Origin: Luteimonas terrae
GTDB lineage: Bacteria > Pseudomonadota > Gammaproteobacteria > Xanthomonadales > Xanthomonadaceae
Assembly: GCF_004358165.1 (NCBI RefSeq)
Contig: NZ_SMTG01000004.1
Span: 557,893-621,892, forward strand
Reading direction: 5' to 3'
DNA length: 64,000 bases
A model generated the notes under the pieces. The model was not told the DNA's origin. It did not search any database and saw only the letters and a program-made list of their open reading frames with translations. Below, piece after piece: positions 1 through 8,729 of the stretch; position 1 is the first letter of the stretch, and each line of letters starts with the position of its first letter. Both the position numbers and the translations under genes were made by a program.

Positions 1-1
1 C

Positions 2-481
2 GGCACCCGCAGCAACGGCCAGAACGCGGTGCGCGTGGGTCTGGCCGATGAGACCGGCTACCCGCACGCGGGCACCGTCGACTTCCTCGACAACCAGGTC
101 GACCCGACCACGGGCACGGTGCGCGCCCGCGCAGTGCTGCCCAATCCCGACCGTCGCTTCACCCCGGGCCTGTTCGCACGCGTGCAGCTGGAAGGCGCGG
201 CCGCACGCCCGGCGATCCTCATCGACGACAAGGCGGTGATCACCGACCAGGACCGCAAGTTCGTCTACGTGGTCGGCGAGGGCAACACCGCGCAGCGTCG
301 CGACATCGTGCCCGGCCGCATCGTCGAAGGTCTGCGCGTCGTCGAGTCGGGACTGGCCGCGGGCGACCGCGTGATCGTCAACGGCGTGCAGAAGGTCTTC
401 ATGCCGGGCATGCCCGTGGCACCGGCGGAGGTCGCGATGCGCGGCGGCAAGCCGGTCGACAAGGCGGTCGCGACGCGCTGA
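2..481 (+). CDS. RND efflux periplasmic adaptor subunit, 3' part (MexE/OqxA-like)
   Basis: C-terminal 159 residues of a membrane-fusion protein; the gene begins upstream of the window. The visible part contains the beta-barrel section (VDFLDNQVDPTTGTVRARA, followed by NPDRRFTPGLFARVQL) and the membrane-proximal domain (GRIVEGLRVVESGLAAGDRVIVNGVQKV). Both are typical of HlyD/AcrA-type adaptors of HAE-1 RND pumps. In the family the adaptor links the inner-membrane pump to the outer-membrane channel in the periplasm. The permease gene follows after about 220 bp, and an outer-membrane factor lies further downstream, so a complete tripartite pump is encoded here. Assignment to the MexE/OqxA branch rests mainly on the closeness of the neighbouring permease to MexF. 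Confidence 0.9.
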   Translation, partial: GTRSNGQNAVRVGLADETGYPHAGTVDFLDNQVDPTTGTVRARAVLPNPDRRFTPGLFARVQLEGAAARPAILIDDKAVITDQDRKFVYVVGEGNTAQRRDIVPGRIVEGLRVVESGLAAGDRVIVNGVQKVFMPGMPVAPAEVAMRGGKPVDKAVATR

Positions 482-620
482 GCGGGTCTCGTCCGCGACG
501 CGTGCCGTGAGCGCGCGTCACGGCCTGAATTCCCTGATCGTCATCCCCGCAGTTTTCGACAGACGCATGTCAGGTCAGTCGGGCCTGCAATGAATTTGTT
601 CCGGGAGGCGAAAGACGCTG

Positions 621-642
621 CATTCCCGCGTACGCGGGAATG
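621..642. repeat. REP-like perfect palindrome (CATTCCCGCG-TA-CGCGGGAATG)
   Basis: A perfect 22-bp palindrome with arms CATTCCCGCG and CGCGGGAATG around TA, followed by ACGG. It lies in the 221-bp gap between the adaptor and permease genes. It has the look of the TCATTCCCGCG-type repetitive extragenic palindromes common in gammaproteobacteria. A partial match (CGTCATCCCCGC) occurs at about 539-550. It could moderate the relative expression of the two pump genes, but that is inference. Confidence 0.6.
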
Positions 643-702
643 ACGGATTCGCTTGCCTTCGTTTCCCACTGCGGCCTCCGCGCCGCCCACAAGGATTTCC
701 CC

Positions 703-3700
703 GTGGACTTCTCCCGCTTCTTCATCGACCGGCCGATCTTCGCCGCCGTGCTGTCGATCCTGATCTTCGCCGGTGGCCTGATCGCCATCCCGCTGCTGCC
801 GATCGGTGAATACCCCGAGGTCGTGCCGCCGTCGGTGGTCGTGCGCACCGTGTATCCGGGCGCCAATCCGAAGGTGATCGCCGAAACCGTGGCGACGCCG
901 CTCGAGGAGGCCATCAACGGCGTCGAGGACATGATGTATATCAAGTCCGTCGCCGGCTCCGACGGCGTGCTGCAGCTCACCGCCACCTTCAAGCCCGGCA
1001 CCGATGCCGACGAAGCCGCGGTGCGCGTGCAGAACCGCGTGGCACAGGCGCAGGCGCGTCTGCCCGAAGACGTGCGCCGGCAGGGCGTGACCACGCAGAA
1101 GCAGTCGCCGGTGTTCCTGATGGTGGTGCATCTGACGTCCAGCGACGGCCGCTACGACTCGCTGTACCTGCGCAACTACATGCGCCTGCACGTCAAGGAC
1201 GAGATCGCGAAGATCTCCGGCGTCGGCGATGCGCAGGTGTTCGGCGGTGGCGACTACGCGATGCGTCTGTGGCTCGACCCCGACAAGATCGCCGCGCGCG
1301 GTATGACCGCCAGCGACGTGGTGTGCGCGGTGCGCGAGCAGAACGTGCAGGTCTCGGCCGGGCAGCTCGGCGCCGAACCCATGCCCAACGGCAGCGATTT
1401 CCTGCTGCCGATCAACGCCAAGGGTCGCCTGGAAACCGTCGAGGAGTTCGGCGACATCGTGCTGAAGTCCGGCGCCGACGGTGAGCTGGTGCGGCTGGCC
1501 GATGTGGCCCGCATCGAACTGGCCGCCGGCGACTACACATTGCGCGCACGCCTGGACGGCAAGAACGCTGCCGCGATCGGCGTCTTCCAGGCGCCGGGTG
1601 CGAACGCGCTCGAGATCCGCGATGGCGTCGTCGCGACGATGGAGCGTCTGCGGCCGTCGCTGCCGCCGGGGGTGGAGATCCAGTCGATCTACGACACCAC
1701 GATCTTCGTGCGCGATTCGATCAAGTCGGTCGTGGTGACACTGATCGAGGCGACGCTGCTGGTGGTGCTGGTGGTGATCCTGTTCCTGCAGACCTGGCGC
1801 GCGTCGATCATTCCGCTGCTCGCGGTGCCGGTGTCGATCGTGGGCACGTTCGCGGTGCTGTACCTGCTGGGCTATTCGATCAACACGCTGACGCTGTTCG
1901 GACTGGTGCTGGCGATCGGCATCGTGGTGGACGATGCGATCGTGGTGGTGGAGAACGTCGAGCGGCACATCGAGCTGGGCGCATCGCCGCTCGAAGCGGC
2001 GCATCTGGCGATGCGCGAGGTATCCGGCCCGATCATCGCGATCGCGCTGGTGCTGTGCGCGGTGTTCGTGCCGATGGCGTTCCTGACCGGCGTGACCGGC
2101 CAGTTCTACAAGCAGTTCGCGGTGACCATCGCGATCTCGACGGTGATCTCGGCGATCAATTCGCTGACCCTCTCGCCGGCGCTCGCCGCCAAGCTGCTGC
2201 AGCCGCACGGCGCACCGAAGGATCGCCTGACGCGCATCATCGACCGCCTGTTCGGCTGGCTGTTCCGTCCGTTCAACCGCTTCTTCAATCGCAGTTCGCA
2301 GCGCTACGAGGGCGCGGTCTCGCGTTCGCTGGGCCGTCGCGGCGCGGTGTTCCTGGTGTACGCGGTGCTGCTGCTCGGCGCGGGGCTGATGTTCAAGGTG
2401 GTGCCGGCCGGCTTCATTCCGGTGCAGGACAAGCTGTACGTGATCGCCGGCGTGAAGATGCCCGAAGGCGCCTCGATCGAGCGCACCGACGCGGTGCTCA
2501 AGAAGATGGCCGCGCTCGCCAGCGAAGTGGACGGTGTCGCCAGCGAGATCGCCTTCCCCGGCCTCAACCCGCTGCAGTTCACCAATACGCCCAACAACGG
2601 CGTGATCTTTTTCACCCTCGATCCCTTCGATGCGCGCTCGCGCACCGCCGTGGAGATCACCGCCGAGCTCAACGCCAGGTTCTCGACGATCCAGGAAGGT
2701 TTCACGTTCGCCTTCATGCCGCCGCCGATCCAGGGCCTCGGCAACGGTTCGGGCTGGTCGCTGTTCGTCGAGGACCGCACGCGTCTGGGCTACGGCGAAC
2801 TGCAGGCCGCGGTGCAGGCGTTCCAGGGCGCGGCGATGCAGACGCCGGGCCTGGGCTATCCGATCAGCAGCTACCAGGCCAACGTGCCGCAGCTCGATGC
2901 CGACGTGGATCGCGTCAAGGCCAAGGCGCAGGGCGTGCCGCTGACCGAACTGTTCGACACGCTGCAGACGTATCTCGGTTCGGCCTACGTCAACGACTTC
3001 AACATGTTCGGTCGCACCTGGCAGGTCATCGCCCAGGCCGACGGCCAGTTCCGCGACGAGGTCACCGACATCGCCAACCTGCGCACGCGCAATGCGGCGG
3101 GCGAGATGGTGCCGGTGGGTTCGATGGTCAATGTGCGCCAGACCTACGGCCCCGATCCGGTGATCCGCTTCAACGGTTATCCCGCGGCCGACCTGCTGGG
3201 CGATGCCGACCCGCGCGTGCTGTCCTCGGGCGAGGCCATGGCCAAGGTCACCGAACTCGCCGGGCAGGTGCTGCCGGCCGGCATGGGCATCGGCTGGAGC
3301 GATCTGAGCTATCAGCAATCGAACCAGAGCGGCGCGGCGATGGTGGTGTTCCCGCTCGCGGTGCTGCTGGCGTTCCTGGTGCTGGCGGCGCTGTACGAAA
3401 GCTGGTCGCTGCCGCTGGCGGTGATCCTGATCGTGCCGATGACGCTGCTGTCCGCCCTGTTCGGCGTGTGGCTGGCCGGTGGCGACAACAACGTGTTCGT
3501 GCAGGTGGGGCTGGTCGTGCTGATGGGCCTGGCGTGCAAGAACGCGATCCTGATCGTCGAGTTCGCCCGCGAGCTGGAAATGCAGGGCAAGGGCATCGTT
3601 GAATCCGCGCTGGAAGCCAGTCGCCTGCGTCTGCGCCCGATCGTCATGACGTCGGTGGCCTTCATCGCCGGCACCGTGCCGCTGGTGCTGTCGACAGGTG

Positions 3701-3882
3701 CAGGCGCGGAGGTGCGCTCGATCACCGGCGTCACCGTGTTCGCGGGCATGCTGGGCGTGACCCTGTTCGGCCTGTTCCTGACGCCGGTGTTCTACGTCGC
3801 GCTGCGCAAGCTCGCGAACGCGCCGGTGGTGTCGCACAAGCCGGTGACGCACACGTCGCCGACCGCCGGCTCGCATGCATGA
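703..3882 (+). CDS. RND multidrug efflux permease, MexF/OqxB-like
   Basis: A 1059-residue inner-membrane proton/drug antiporter of the HAE-1 family. The N-terminus (DFSRFFIDRPIFAAVLSILI) and the whole first porter region (EYPEVVPPSVVVRTVYPGAN) resemble MexF/OqxB. The transmembrane proton-relay acids D410-D411 sit in the VVDDAIVVVENVER motif of TM4, and the partner lysine K946 sits in GLACKNAILIVEFA; they correspond to D407, D408 and K940 of AcrB. The GTG at 703 was chosen because AAGGA lies 7-8 bases upstream and MexF-like proteins start at this point; an in-frame ATG at 640 would add 21 unlikely residues inside the REP-like region. It works with the adaptor upstream and the outer-membrane factor downstream. 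The substrate cannot be read from sequence. Confidence 0.95.
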   Translation: MDFSRFFIDRPIFAAVLSILIFAGGLIAIPLLPIGEYPEVVPPSVVVRTVYPGANPKVIAETVATPLEEAINGVEDMMYIKSVAGSDGVLQLTATFKPGTDADEAAVRVQNRVAQAQARLPEDVRRQGVTTQKQSPVFLMVVHLTSSDGRYDSLYLRNYMRLHVKDEIAKISGVGDAQVFGGGDYAMRLWLDPDKIAARGMTASDVVCAVREQNVQVSAGQLGAEPMPNGSDFLLPINAKGRLETVEEFGDIVLKSGADGELVRLADVARIELAAGDYTLRARLDGKNAAAIGVFQAPGANALEIRDGVVATMERLRPSLPPGVEIQSIYDTTIFVRDSIKSVVVTLIEATLLVVLVVILFLQTWRASIIPLLAVPVSIVGTFAVLYLLGYSINTLTLFGLVLAIGIVVDDAIVVVENVERHIELGASPLEAAHLAMREVSGPIIAIALVLCAVFVPMAFLTGVTGQFYKQFAVTIAISTVISAINSLTLSPALAAKLLQPHGAPKDRLTRIIDRLFGWLFRPFNRFFNRSSQRYEGAVSRSLGRRGAVFLVYAVLLLGAGLMFKVVPAGFIPVQDKLYVIAGVKMPEGASIERTDAVLKKMAALASEVDGVASEIAFPGLNPLQFTNTPNNGVIFFTLDPFDARSRTAVEITAELNARFSTIQEGFTFAFMPPPIQGLGNGSGWSLFVEDRTRLGYGELQAAVQAFQGAAMQTPGLGYPISSYQANVPQLDADVDRVKAKAQGVPLTELFDTLQTYLGSAYVNDFNMFGRTWQVIAQADGQFRDEVTDIANLRTRNAAGEMVPVGSMVNVRQTYGPDPVIRFNGYPAADLLGDADPRVLSSGEAMAKVTELAGQVLPAGMGIGWSDLSYQQSNQSGAAMVVFPLAVLLAFLVLAALYESWSLPLAVILIVPMTLLSALFGVWLAGGDNNVFVQVGLVVLMGLACKNAILIVEFARELEMQGKGIVESALEASRLRLRPIVMTSVAFIAGTVPLVLSTGAGAEVRSITGVTVFAGMLGVTLFGLFLTPVFYVALRKLANAPVVSHKPVTHTSPTAGSHA

Positions 3883-3976
3883 GCCGCGCCATCGATCCGA
3901 CACCGCAGTTCCGATTCGCTCCGCGACGCGCGTCCGCGCGCGGCCCCATCCCGCTGTCCCACATCCGGAGTCACGC

Positions 3977-4726
3977 ATGAACGCTTCTTCCCGCATCGCC
4001 CTCGTCACCGGCGCCACCCGCGGCATCGGTCTGGAAACCGTGCGTCAGCTCAGCCAGGCCGGCGTGCACACGCTACTGGCCGGTCGCAATCGCGATCGCG
4101 CGGTCGAGGCCGCACTGAAGCTGCAGGCCGACGGTCTGCCGGTCGAGGCCATCGCGCTCGACGTCACCGACGCCGCGAGCATCGCGGCCGCGGTCAAGAC
4201 CATCGAAGATCGTCACGGCCGTCTCGACATCCTCGTCAACAACGCCGGCATCCTCGCCGACGATCCGACCAGGGGCGCGGCCGGCCAGTCGCTCGAGACC
4301 TGGCGCACGACCTTCGAGACCAATGTGTTCGGCCTGATCGCGACCACGCAGGCGCTGCTGCCGCTGCTGCACAAGTCGAAGTCCGGTCGCATCGTCAACG
4401 TGTCCAGCCTCCTGGGCTCGATCAGCGAGCACCAGAATCCCGCGTCCTTCATCTACGACTTCAAGGGTGTGCCGGCCTACAACGTGTCCAAGAGCGCGGT
4501 GAATGCATGGACCGTGCATCTGGCGCACGTCCTCAAGGACAGCGGCATCAAGGTCAACACCATCCACCCGGGCTACGTGCGCACCGACATGAACAAGAAT
4601 GGCGACGAGCAGAACGGAGAGCTCGAAGTCGCCGACGGCGCGAAGACCAGCGTGCGCCTCGCGCTGATCGACGATGCCGGCCCGACCGGCGGCTACTTCT
4701 ATCTCGACGAGGTGCTGCCGTGGTGA
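3977..4726 (+). CDS. SDR family NAD(P)-dependent oxidoreductase
   Basis: 249 residues, classical short-chain dehydrogenase. The cofactor motif TGATRGIG is at residues 11-18, NNAG at 88-91, the catalytic Ser region VNVSS around 145, and YNVSK with Y168 and K172. The Rossmann fold with a C-terminal RTDMN segment resembles carbonyl reductase-like SDRs. ATG at 3977 has GGAG 7 bases upstream. The gene sits between the pump permease and the outer-membrane factor, and its stop codon overlaps the start of the latter (TGATG), so it is part of the efflux operon. A role in reducing a reactive carbonyl that is also a pump substrate or inducer would fit the context, but this is inference. Confidence 0.9.
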   Translation: MNASSRIALVTGATRGIGLETVRQLSQAGVHTLLAGRNRDRAVEAALKLQADGLPVEAIALDVTDAASIAAAVKTIEDRHGRLDILVNNAGILADDPTRGAAGQSLETWRTTFETNVFGLIATTQALLPLLHKSKSGRIVNVSSLLGSISEHQNPASFIYDFKGVPAYNVSKSAVNAWTVHLAHVLKDSGIKVNTIHPGYVRTDMNKNGDEQNGELEVADGAKTSVRLALIDDAGPTGGYFYLDEVLPW

Positions 4727-6171
4727 TGCGTCCCGTCCTCACGGTGCTGGCGACGGCGTTGCTTGCCGCCTGCGCCGTCGGCCCGGACCACGTGCGACCG
4801 ACGGTCGCCGTGCCGGCGACCTTCGCCGATGTGGCTCCGCCGGATGCGACGGTGGCCTCGGCTGCACCAGCCGCTGCCGATGGTGCGTTCTGGCAGGCCT
4901 TCGGCGATCCGCAATTGAGCGCGCTGGTCGACGACACGCTGGCGGCGAACCACGATCTGCGCATCGCGCTGGCGCGCTACGACCGCGCGAATGCATTACT
5001 GCGTGGCGCGCGATTCGACCAGTTGCCGACCATCGACGCCAGCGCGCGCGGTGCCAGCAACCGTGCGAGTGCCGACCAGGCGCCCGGCGTGCCGCGTGAT
5101 GCGCGCGACACCGACAGCTTCGAGGCCGGCATCGGCGCGAGCTGGGAACTCGACCTGTTCGGCCGCGTGCGACGCGGCGTCGAAGCCGGACGCGCCGACG
5201 TCGCCGCGAGCGCCGACGATCTGCGTGCATTGCAGGTCGCCATCGTCGGCGAGGTGGCGACGGCCTATCTCGATCTGCGCGGTCTGCAGGAACGTCTGCG
5301 CGTCGCGACCGAAAACGCCGGCAACCAGCAGCACACGCTGGCGCTGGTCGACGCGCGTCGCGAAGCCGGACAGGACAGCGACTTCGACGGCGCGCGTGCG
5401 TCCGCGCAGGCGGCGTCCACATCGGCGCGCATTCCGATGCTCGAAGCCGAGATCGCCGTCGCGACGCATCGCATCGCCGTGCTGACCGGCCGCACGCCGG
5501 ACGCGCTGCGCCAGCAGCTCTCGGCCGCGCGTGCATTGCCGGACGTCCCGCGCACGATCGACCCCGGCACGCCGGCCGACATCCTGCGCGTGCGGCCCGA
5601 TGTCTCGGCAGCGGAACATCGACTGCATTCCGTGACGGCGCGCGTTGGCGTCGCGACGGCGGACCTGTTCCCGCGGCTCACGCTGGGCGGCCTGATCGGC
5701 AGCCAGGCGGGCGATGTCGGCGCGCTGTTCGAACGCGACAGCGAGACGCGACTCGTCGCGCTGGGCATCGACTGGTCGTTCCTCGACATCGGCCGTGTGC
5801 GTGCACGCATTGCCGCAGCCGATGCCGATGCCTCGGCCGAACTCGCGCGCTACCAGCAGACCGTGCTGCGCGCACTCGAAGACACCGGCAATGCGCTGGT
5901 CCGTTTCGACCGCGCCCACGACGCCGATGTCGAGCTCGAACGCGCCGCCCTCGACAGCGCGCGTGCGGCCCGGTTGGCGCGCATGCGCTTCGAAGCCGGT
6001 GAGACCGGCCTGCTCGACGTGCTGGATGCCGAACGCACACAGCTCGATGCCGAGGATGCGTTCGCTTCGGGCCGCACGCGCACTGCGACCGGCGCGGTGG
6101 CCGTGTATCGCGCGATGGCCGGCGGCTGGCCGCAGACCCTGCCGGCGCGGGAAACCGCAGGCATTCGATAG
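4726..6171 (+). CDS. Efflux outer-membrane factor lipoprotein (OprN/NodT family)
   Basis: 481 residues. The N-terminus is a lipoprotein signal with lipobox LAAC (C16) followed by AVGPDHVRP, the usual mature start of OprM/OprN-type channels. The protein carries the duplicated outer-membrane efflux repeat: first copy around FWQAFGDPQLSALVDDTLAANHDL, second around RVRPDVSAAEHRL and later SARAARLARMRFEAGETGLLDVLDAER. It is expected to form the trimeric channel that completes the tripartite pump. The ATG overlaps the SDR stop by one base (TGATG), and two GTG codons precede it in frame. A GC-rich hairpin repeat follows 8 bases after the stop codon and may end transcription. Confidence 0.93.
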   Translation: MRPVLTVLATALLAACAVGPDHVRPTVAVPATFADVAPPDATVASAAPAAADGAFWQAFGDPQLSALVDDTLAANHDLRIALARYDRANALLRGARFDQLPTIDASARGASNRASADQAPGVPRDARDTDSFEAGIGASWELDLFGRVRRGVEAGRADVAASADDLRALQVAIVGEVATAYLDLRGLQERLRVATENAGNQQHTLALVDARREAGQDSDFDGARASAQAASTSARIPMLEAEIAVATHRIAVLTGRTPDALRQQLSAARALPDVPRTIDPGTPADILRVRPDVSAAEHRLHSVTARVGVATADLFPRLTLGGLIGSQAGDVGALFERDSETRLVALGIDWSFLDIGRVRARIAAADADASAELARYQQTVLRALEDTGNALVRFDRAHDADVELERAALDSARAARLARMRFEAGETGLLDVLDAERTQLDAEDAFASGRTRTATGAVAVYRAMAGGWPQTLPARETAGIR

Positions 6172-6179
6172 CCCTGAAG

Positions 6180-6218
6180 CCCTCCCCCGTTCACGGGGGA
6201 GGGTTGGGTGGGGGCGAA
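6180..6218 (+). repeat. GC-rich hairpin repeat, copy 1
   Basis: Perfect 11-bp stem (CCCTCCCCCGT, loop TC, ACGGGGGAGGG) at 6180-6203, followed by the tail TTGGGTGGGGGCGAA. Four more copies occur in the window. It lies between the 3' ends of the convergent outer-membrane factor and hydrolase genes, so it could serve as a bidirectional terminator. Confidence 0.8.
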
Positions 6219-6277
6219 CCGGCAGATCGCATCGAACGCATCCCGCGCGAAATGCCGACGCGAGCGTCCCGACGCAC

Positions 6278-7657
6278 CTAGAGTGCAGATCCCTCCATCA
6301 CGGGCGCCGACTGCGCAGACGCACGCTCGGCAAATTCACGCGACTGCCGCTCCAGCACTTCGAAGCCGCTCTGCAGCCAGCTCTGCCCTGCACCACTGTC
6401 GATCTGCTCACGCATCAGACCCGACACGGCGATGCCGTCATCGCGCGACGCGGCCGACAGCAGCCCGTTCGCGAACGTCTGCGTCTCCAAGCCTTCGCTG
6501 CGGACCGGCACCACGCCCTGTACCGGTCCGATCGTCACCGGCCGCCATGGCACGCTCGCCGCCATCGTCTCGTTACGAGGCATCGCGTCGCGGCAGTCGA
6601 TCTGGCACAGGGATGGTGGTGCCAGCAGATCCTGCATGCCGCGGGCACCGTTACGATCGTAGATGGAGGTGCGATGGAAGAACGCGTGCTCCTCCGAGCG
6701 ATGGACGACGTACTGGTCCGGATCGTCCGGCAACGCACGCTTCTCCAGCGGCGAGGGCTGGATGAGCGCATTGATGTAATCGATCGCCAGATTCCCGGAC
6801 AACACACCCAGACCGTCACGCCGATAGCCACCGCCGATGTCGGTATGCGCACCCGCCACCGAGACGTTGAGAAAGCGCCCGTCCGGCGTCGTGCCCGGAT
6901 CGATGATCCAGGTGCCCTGGAACAAATTTCGACGATCGTGCAGTGCATTGATCTGGAAACCCGAGATGACCGATTCGGCGAGACGCCGATCGTGCTGGCG
7001 AGGAGCACCTGTGCCGACAGGATCGAGCAGGCCGACCGCCTGGACAACCGTTCCGGGTTCGCGCAGCGGCGGATTCGGATAGATCACTTCGCCGATGATC
7101 AGGCCGTCTGCGTTGCGTTTAGCGACAGCATTCGTGGGGTTCTGGATACCTCGTTCTTCGACGAGACGGGTGAAGCCCGCCGCCTGCTCAGCGCCTCGAC
7201 TGAATCCAGTCGAGAGAATGCGGATATCGGCGTTTGGATTCTCATCCACCCACTTCTTTGCCTGCCTGACGAACTGCAGATACATATCCTCCAGGCGGGC
7301 GGCGTAGCTCCCGCCGTAAATCGCATCGGCGATTCCGCTGATGCCGCCTTGGGTGCCGGGACCCTCGACGTATCCTCTTCCAAGCGGTGTGTAACCCAGC
7401 TCTTGTTCGGTCTGCTCTGCACGCTGCCTGATCTGCTCGTCGATAAGGGCGATATTGGTCAGTTTGTCTGGATCGTCCTTGCTGTTCCCGGTGCCATCGA
7501 AGGACGCTACGAACAGGCGCTGATCCGTCCTGCCTTCATCAAGCAGCACTGGCGCAGTGAATTCCTCGAGTGCTTGCTGCGCAGCGTCGAAACTCGCGAG
7601 ATGCTCGGCCGTCGCAGGATCGGCGCGCACACCGTCCGGTTGACGCAGTCCACCCAT
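6278..7657 (-). CDS. Tle1-like (DUF2235) alpha/beta hydrolase, putative phospholipase effector
   Basis: 459 residues. Residues 50-280 carry the hallmarks of the DUF2235/Tle1 family: FDGTGN (53-58), nucleophile elbow GFSRG (S153), LDPVG (D212) and GAHTDIGGGYRRDGLG (H271), giving a plausible Ser-Asp-His triad. Family members include type VI secretion phospholipases. The start at 7657 has a strong site (GGAGGT) 4-5 bases upstream. The upstream lipoprotein gene ends 24 bases before it, so they are probably co-transcribed, an arrangement common for exported effectors with a periplasmic immunity partner. No VgrG, Hcp, PAAR or tail gene is in the window, so a secretion route is inference. A non-effector hydrolase role remains possible. 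Confidence 0.7.
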   Translation of the reverse strand: MGGLRQPDGVRADPATAEHLASFDAAQQALEEFTAPVLLDEGRTDQRLFVASFDGTGNSKDDPDKLTNIALIDEQIRQRAEQTEQELGYTPLGRGYVEGPGTQGGISGIADAIYGGSYAARLEDMYLQFVRQAKKWVDENPNADIRILSTGFSRGAEQAAGFTRLVEERGIQNPTNAVAKRNADGLIIGEVIYPNPPLREPGTVVQAVGLLDPVGTGAPRQHDRRLAESVISGFQINALHDRRNLFQGTWIIDPGTTPDGRFLNVSVAGAHTDIGGGYRRDGLGVLSGNLAIDYINALIQPSPLEKRALPDDPDQYVVHRSEEHAFFHRTSIYDRNGARGMQDLLAPPSLCQIDCRDAMPRNETMAASVPWRPVTIGPVQGVVPVRSEGLETQTFANGLLSAASRDDGIAVSGLMREQIDSGAGQSWLQSGFEVLERQSREFAERASAQSAPVMEGSAL

Positions 7658-7681
7658 GCTCCACCTCCATATGGATGCAGA

Positions 7682-8311
7682 TCAGTACGTCTTGCTCCAA
7701 GCCAGGACCAACTCGTCCTGAGAGTCGCTGTGCGGTCGGTCCGGAAACCTCGGCGCCTTCAACGAGATGAACGCCCGCATGTAGACACTGATCGTCCGAT
7801 CATTGATCTCCATCACGATGTCCGGATTGATCGCCGGCGTGCGATCGGAGACCTCTTCCCGTGGCACGTCGTAGAGCACCAGCTCGTCTTTGAAGATCTC
7901 GCCGATATCGACTTGCGTTTCCAGCGGCGTGCCGTCACGGGACTTCCATCGCACGACGGCTGGCGGCGGAAAATTGCGGATCGAGATGTGGCCGCCTCGC
8001 GCGCTCTTGCGTGCGTTGGGATGAACATCCTCGAGCGCAGGACGCGGACCACCGGAATACGGCCGGTTGGCGTAGATCACCGTGTATTCCTGCACCGCAT
8101 ACGTCGCGATGCCGAAGTTGTGCCGCAGGAACCGGAGCGGGAATTCTGTCAGCGGGCCTTGTTGCGGAGCGGCGCTGGTGGGTTGCGGCTGATCGTGAGT
8201 CATCGCCATCCCCTGGCATCCTGTCGTGGTGAGTGTGGTGGCGACGAGTACGGCCGCGAGTCTGCGCGGCGACGTGTGGTGTCGATCCGGACGCCCGATC
8301 CGTTGGGCCAT
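7682..8311 (-). CDS. Putative lipoprotein, possible immunity partner of the Tle1-like hydrolase
   Basis: 209 residues from the ATG at 8311. A basic N-terminal region (RRLAAVLVATTLTTTGC) leads to a lipobox-like TTGC with C32, so the product should be a periplasm-facing lipoprotein. The mature part has a small all-beta look (EYTVIYANRPYSGG, ISIRNFPPPAVVRWKSRDG, DGTPLETQVDIGEIFKDELVLYDVP, IVMEINDRTISVYM). It vaguely resembles DUF3304-type lipoproteins found beside type VI lipase effectors; this is a weak, by-eye similarity. Position 24 bases upstream of the hydrolase gene in the same orientation supports a functional pair. An open frame extends further upstream to 8554, but its residues are low-complexity arginine/proline and have no signal peptide. 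Confidence 0.6.
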   Translation of the reverse strand: MAQRIGRPDRHHTSPRRLAAVLVATTLTTTGCQGMAMTHDQPQPTSAAPQQGPLTEFPLRFLRHNFGIATYAVQEYTVIYANRPYSGGPRPALEDVHPNARKSARGGHISIRNFPPPAVVRWKSRDGTPLETQVDIGEIFKDELVLYDVPREEVSDRTPAINPDIVMEINDRTISVYMRAFISLKAPRFPDRPHSDSQDELVLAWSKTY

Positions 8312-8729
8312 GGGTGTGCTTCCTGCGCTGGAACGGTTCCGCCCTGCGTCCCGGCACCATGCCGTTGGAGGGTGGCAGGTTCGGGCGGACGCGGGACGGA
8401 TGCAGACAGGGTGACACGCCCGGTCTCCTTGGAGAATCGGGGGTTGCCGGAATGGGATGTGGGGATGCGCGGGTCGATGTTCTGAGCGCTCAAGCGAGGG
8501 CTGTTGGAATGCTCGCTTTGCAGAAACCTGCGAGCGGCGTTCCGTCTGCCGCATGCAGCTTCATCGACGCACCCGGGTGCAGACGGTTCGGTCGCACACG
8601 TCCATATCACTGCGAGCGTTGTGTTTGCCCCCACCCAACCCTCCCCCGCATGCGGGGGAGGACTCAAGCGTGATCCGCTCGCGACGCGGAACTCAGGCGC
8701 TGGTCACGTGCCGCGCGGCCCTCGACAGA
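8312..8729. other. Gene-free stretch of about 420 bp
   Basis: Lies between the 5' end of the lipoprotein gene and the 3' end of htpG, both on the minus strand. It should hold the promoter of the lipoprotein-hydrolase pair. The only clear structure is a GC-rich hairpin repeat near 8627-8662. Short open frames here overlap on both strands and show no family features. Confidence 0.5.
8627..8662 (-). repeat. GC-rich hairpin repeat, copy 2 (reverse orientation)
   Basis: The core CTCCCCCGCA/TGCGGGGGAG is a perfect 20-bp palindrome at 8641-8660 (extended by one pair). It is preceded by GCCCCCACCCAACC, the reverse complement of the tail seen in copies 1, 3 and 4. It lies about 70 bases past the htpG 3' end side of the gap. 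Confidence 0.8.

Noticed and set aside
541..4026. Very long open frame on the minus strand opposite the RND permease (1161 codons)
   Set aside because: It is an antisense shadow produced by high GC at third positions. The product is His/Arg/Gln-rich low complexity with no domain, and the plus strand encodes an unmistakable RND pump.
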